A stretch of DNA of 33,510 bases from Mycoplasmatales bacterium. Its GTDB lineage: Bacteria; Bacillota_I; Bacilli_A; Mycoplasmatales; JABAAY01. The notes below the pieces were generated by a model, which had not been told where the DNA came from, did no database searches, and was given only the letters and a program-made list of their open reading frames with translations. The stretch covers positions 1-33,510 of the forward strand of contig JABABL010000005.1 of assembly GCA_014238225.1 (NCBI GenBank), in the 5' to 3' direction. Position 1 is the stretch's first letter. Every line of letters starts with the position of its first letter. Shown here piece by piece: positions 31,803 through 33,510 of this stretch. A program made the position numbers and the translations under genes.

Positions 31803-32575
31803 TTTGTAAACAGTTCAAAAGCATTTGCCGTGGTAATTGAAGTGACATCTTGCAATGATAATTTACGCAAAGAGGCAACCTTATTTGCAACAATTTTTAC
31901 TTTGGAGGGTCTGTTAACTGTTCCACGATAAGGAACAGGGGATAAATAAGGAGAGTCGGTTTCTAAAAGAATTGAACTAACTGGGATGGAAGTGACAATC
32001 TCTCTTAATTCTCCTGCATTTGCAAAAGTTATTATTCCACCAAATCCCAGTTTAAAGCCTAGGGAAATAGCTTTTCTTGCTTGTTTCAATGTTCCTGAAA
32101 AACAATGAATTACACCGGCGATCTTTCCTTCGAAGTGTTCTAAGATCTTGAATAAATCATCAAAAGCATCTCTACAGTGAATAATTAAAGGAAGTTTTTG
32201 TGAAATAGCGAATTCTATTTGTTGGATAAAGACTTTTTTTTGCAAATCTTTATCAAATCCATCATAATGATAATCCAATCCACACTCCCCGATAGCTGCT
32301 GTTGAACTGTGTTCGGTCAACAAATATCATTGATTCAGTTCATCAGAGCTCATGATACGCTTTGCATTATTTGGATGAACACCTAGAGACGCATAGACTT
32401 CAGGATATCTAGTGGCAATTTCCACCAAGTTGGATGTTTCTTCATATGAACAAGAAACAGTCATCAATCTATTTACACCTTGACTAAAAGATTCCTTTAT
32501 TAAGTCTTCTGGACTTCATTCCTTTTTATATAAACCATCTACTAAGTGACAGTGTGTATCAAATAATCCTACCAT
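31793..32575 (-). CDS. tatD: TatD-family metal-dependent deoxyribonuclease
   Basis: The protein has 260 residues with UGA as Trp. Metal-binding motifs of the TatD amidohydrolase fold are all present: FDTHCHLVD, IGECGLDYHYD, LPLIIHCRDAFDD, GVIHCFSGTL and LLETDSPYLSP. TatD enzymes are DNases implicated in DNA repair and quality control. tatD starts the tatD-rsmA unit. The -10 box TATAAT (32584-32589) is 8 bases before the ATG, so the leader is nearly absent. Confidence 0.95.
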
Positions 32576-32583
32576 GCGTTTTT

Positions 32584-32589
32584 ATTATA
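32584..32589 (-). promoter_or_regulatory. -10 box of tatD
   Basis: TATAAT on the minus strand, 8 bases before the ATG. It is divergent from the rpmH promoter in an 81-base intergenic stretch. Confidence 0.5.
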
Positions 32590-32638
32590 AAGAAATGCCT
32601 CTAAAAAAACTATTTCTTTATTTAAATAAATTTCTTTT

Positions 32639-32647
32639 TGTTAAAAT
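32639..32647 (+). promoter_or_regulatory. Extended -10 promoter of rpmH-rnpA
   Basis: TGTTAAAAT ends 9 bases before the rpmH ATG. No Shine-Dalgarno site is visible. Confidence 0.55.
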
Positions 32648-32656
32648 TTATTTATT

Positions 32657-32791
32657 ATGAAAAGAACATACCAACCTAAAAAGAGACAAAGAAGCAAAGT
32701 CCACGGGTTTCGCGCGCGTATGAGTACAAAAAATGGTCAAAATGTCTTAAAAAGACGTCGTGCTAAAAAAAGACATAAAATAGCTGTTTAA
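32657..32791 (+). CDS. rpmH: Ribosomal protein L34
   Basis: The 44-residue highly basic protein starts [20 protein letters not shown] and ends [12 protein letters not shown], an almost textbook L34. It is a component of the 50S subunit. It lies 6 bases before rnpA, as in most bacteria, and begins the rightward gene set at the point where transcription diverges. Confidence 0.98.
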   Translation: MKRTYQPKKRQRSKVHGFRARMSTKNGQNVLKRRRAKKRHKIAV

Positions 32792-32797
32792 TTAATA

Positions 32798-33133
32798 ATG
32801 TCAAAAAAATTTAGACTTAAATCTAAAAAAATATTTAATGCTATCTTTAAGAAAGCAGATTTTGTCAAGTCAACATCATGTGTAAAGTTAATGTTCAAAA
32901 AGAACAATTTAAAACATGTTCGTGTTGGAATCGCATGTAGTAAAAAAAACAATGCCGTTACCAGAAATAAAATAAAAAGAATCGTAAGAGAGTTTATGAG
33001 AATTAACTTTCCCTTAGTGATGGAATACGACATTATTGTTTATGTTAATCTTGTTTGAAAAAACAGAAGTGATTCTGATTTGATCCGAGATGCACTATCA
33101 GCAATAACTAAAAAATGCGGTAGTGTAAACTAA
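32798..33133 (+). CDS. rnpA: Ribonuclease P protein component
   Basis: The 111-residue basic protein has the RnpA signature NAVTRNKIKRIVREFMR after a hydrophobic core (HVRVGIACSKK). It assists the RNase P RNA in removing tRNA 5' leaders. One UGA Trp lies near residue 87 (VNLVWKNRS). It is translated right after rpmH and shares its promoter. Confidence 0.96.
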
Positions 33134-33208
33134 ATTGTATTAAGTTTACTAACAAAGTATTAACTCATTTGCTCTGTGCATGTGTTTTTTACATTGAAAT
33201 AGTGTTTA

Positions 33209-33217
33209 TGTTATACT
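33209..33217 (+). promoter_or_regulatory. Extended -10 promoter of the 33226 gene
   Basis: TGTTATACT ends 8 bases before the ATG, leaving almost no leader. Confidence 0.5.
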
Positions 33218-33225
33218 TTTATACA

Positions 33226-33510
33226 ATGAAAACTAAAACTCAACCCAAAGCAAAAACTCCTCGTGTCTTTTGATATAAGTTTAGATTTGTAACATCTGTT
33301 GTCATGTTAATAACAATTTTTGTTATTCCTTTTGTTTTGAACTTAACTGAGCCAAGAGTAGTACAAAATTTTGAAAATTTTCAATTTTGAGCATTATTTT
33401 TTGCTGCTGTAGTAAGTGTATTTTTACTTAGGAATTGAAAACCAGAGTTACCCTTAGGGATTAAAATAGCAAAGACAATTGTATTTGTGATTGTATACAT
33501 ATTTATAGTT
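33226..33510 (+). CDS. Membrane protein, 5' end only, unknown function
   Basis: ATG 33226 opens a frame that runs off the window (95 codons visible, UGA as Trp). A basic N terminus (MKTKTQPKAKTPRVFWYKFR) is followed by three hydrophobic spans (about residues 21-40, 53-70 and 79-95). In many bacteria yidC follows rnpA, but the visible part shows nothing diagnostic of YidC and the spacing of spans is not convincing. I leave it unnamed. Confidence 0.65.

Noticed and set aside
31918-31936. TGTTCC-ACGATAA-GGAACA inverted repeat, considered as a third parS
   Set aside because: The centre lacks CACGTG and the arms are spaced differently, so it does not fit the ParB consensus. It lies inside tatD codons.

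Overview
This is a piece of a Mollicutes chromosome. UGA must be read as tryptophan throughout: secA, gyrA, gyrB, dnaX, serS and uvrB are full length only with that code. The DNA is AT-rich, genes are packed with short overlaps, and no cell-wall genes are seen. The block dnaN-gyrB-gyrA-serS-tmk-holB-rsmI, with tatD, rsmA, rnpA and rpmH close by, recalls the origin-proximal order of the Mycoplasma pneumoniae-type lineage. I cannot assign a species.

Positions 1-8933 are an accessory surface region. It holds the end of an unknown gene, an unknown 201-residue protein, a possible frameshifted membrane mini-ORF, three signal-peptide proteins (one a 788-residue lipoprotein with a GH18 chitinase-type active site and a fibronectin-III-like domain), a decayed uvrC remnant, and a tandem pair of 435-residue secreted proteins with a glycine-zipper segment. 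The pair was duplicated together with its promoter.

Positions 9013-15784 (minus strand) carry uvrB, secA, comFC, comFA and a four-pass membrane protein. Positions 15889-17194 (plus strand) carry a Mn-type superoxide dismutase followed by an unknown helical protein.

Positions 17287-32575 (mostly minus strand) are the replication core: rsmI, holB, tmk, ybaB and dnaX as one tight operon; an orphan ABC ATPase; a small two-pass membrane protein (plus strand); a NifU-like protein; tadA; the SRP RNA; serS-gyrA-gyrB; dnaN; and rsmA-tatD. Two near-perfect parS sites lie in and after serS. rpmH, rnpA and an unknown membrane protein run rightward from 32657. dnaA and a recognisable DnaA-box cluster are absent.

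The most general regulatory observation concerns promoters. Many have an extended -10 of the form TGNTANAAT, and at least five protein genes have that box ending exactly 6 nt before the ATG. The SRP RNA gene shows the same 6-nt spacing between its -10 box and the RNA 5' end, so these mRNAs are predicted to be leaderless. Other genes use ordinary Shine-Dalgarno sites. Nothing here is clearly a complete new defence or mobile system. The best candidates for undescribed biology are the duplicated glycine-zipper secreted proteins and the leaderless promoter class.
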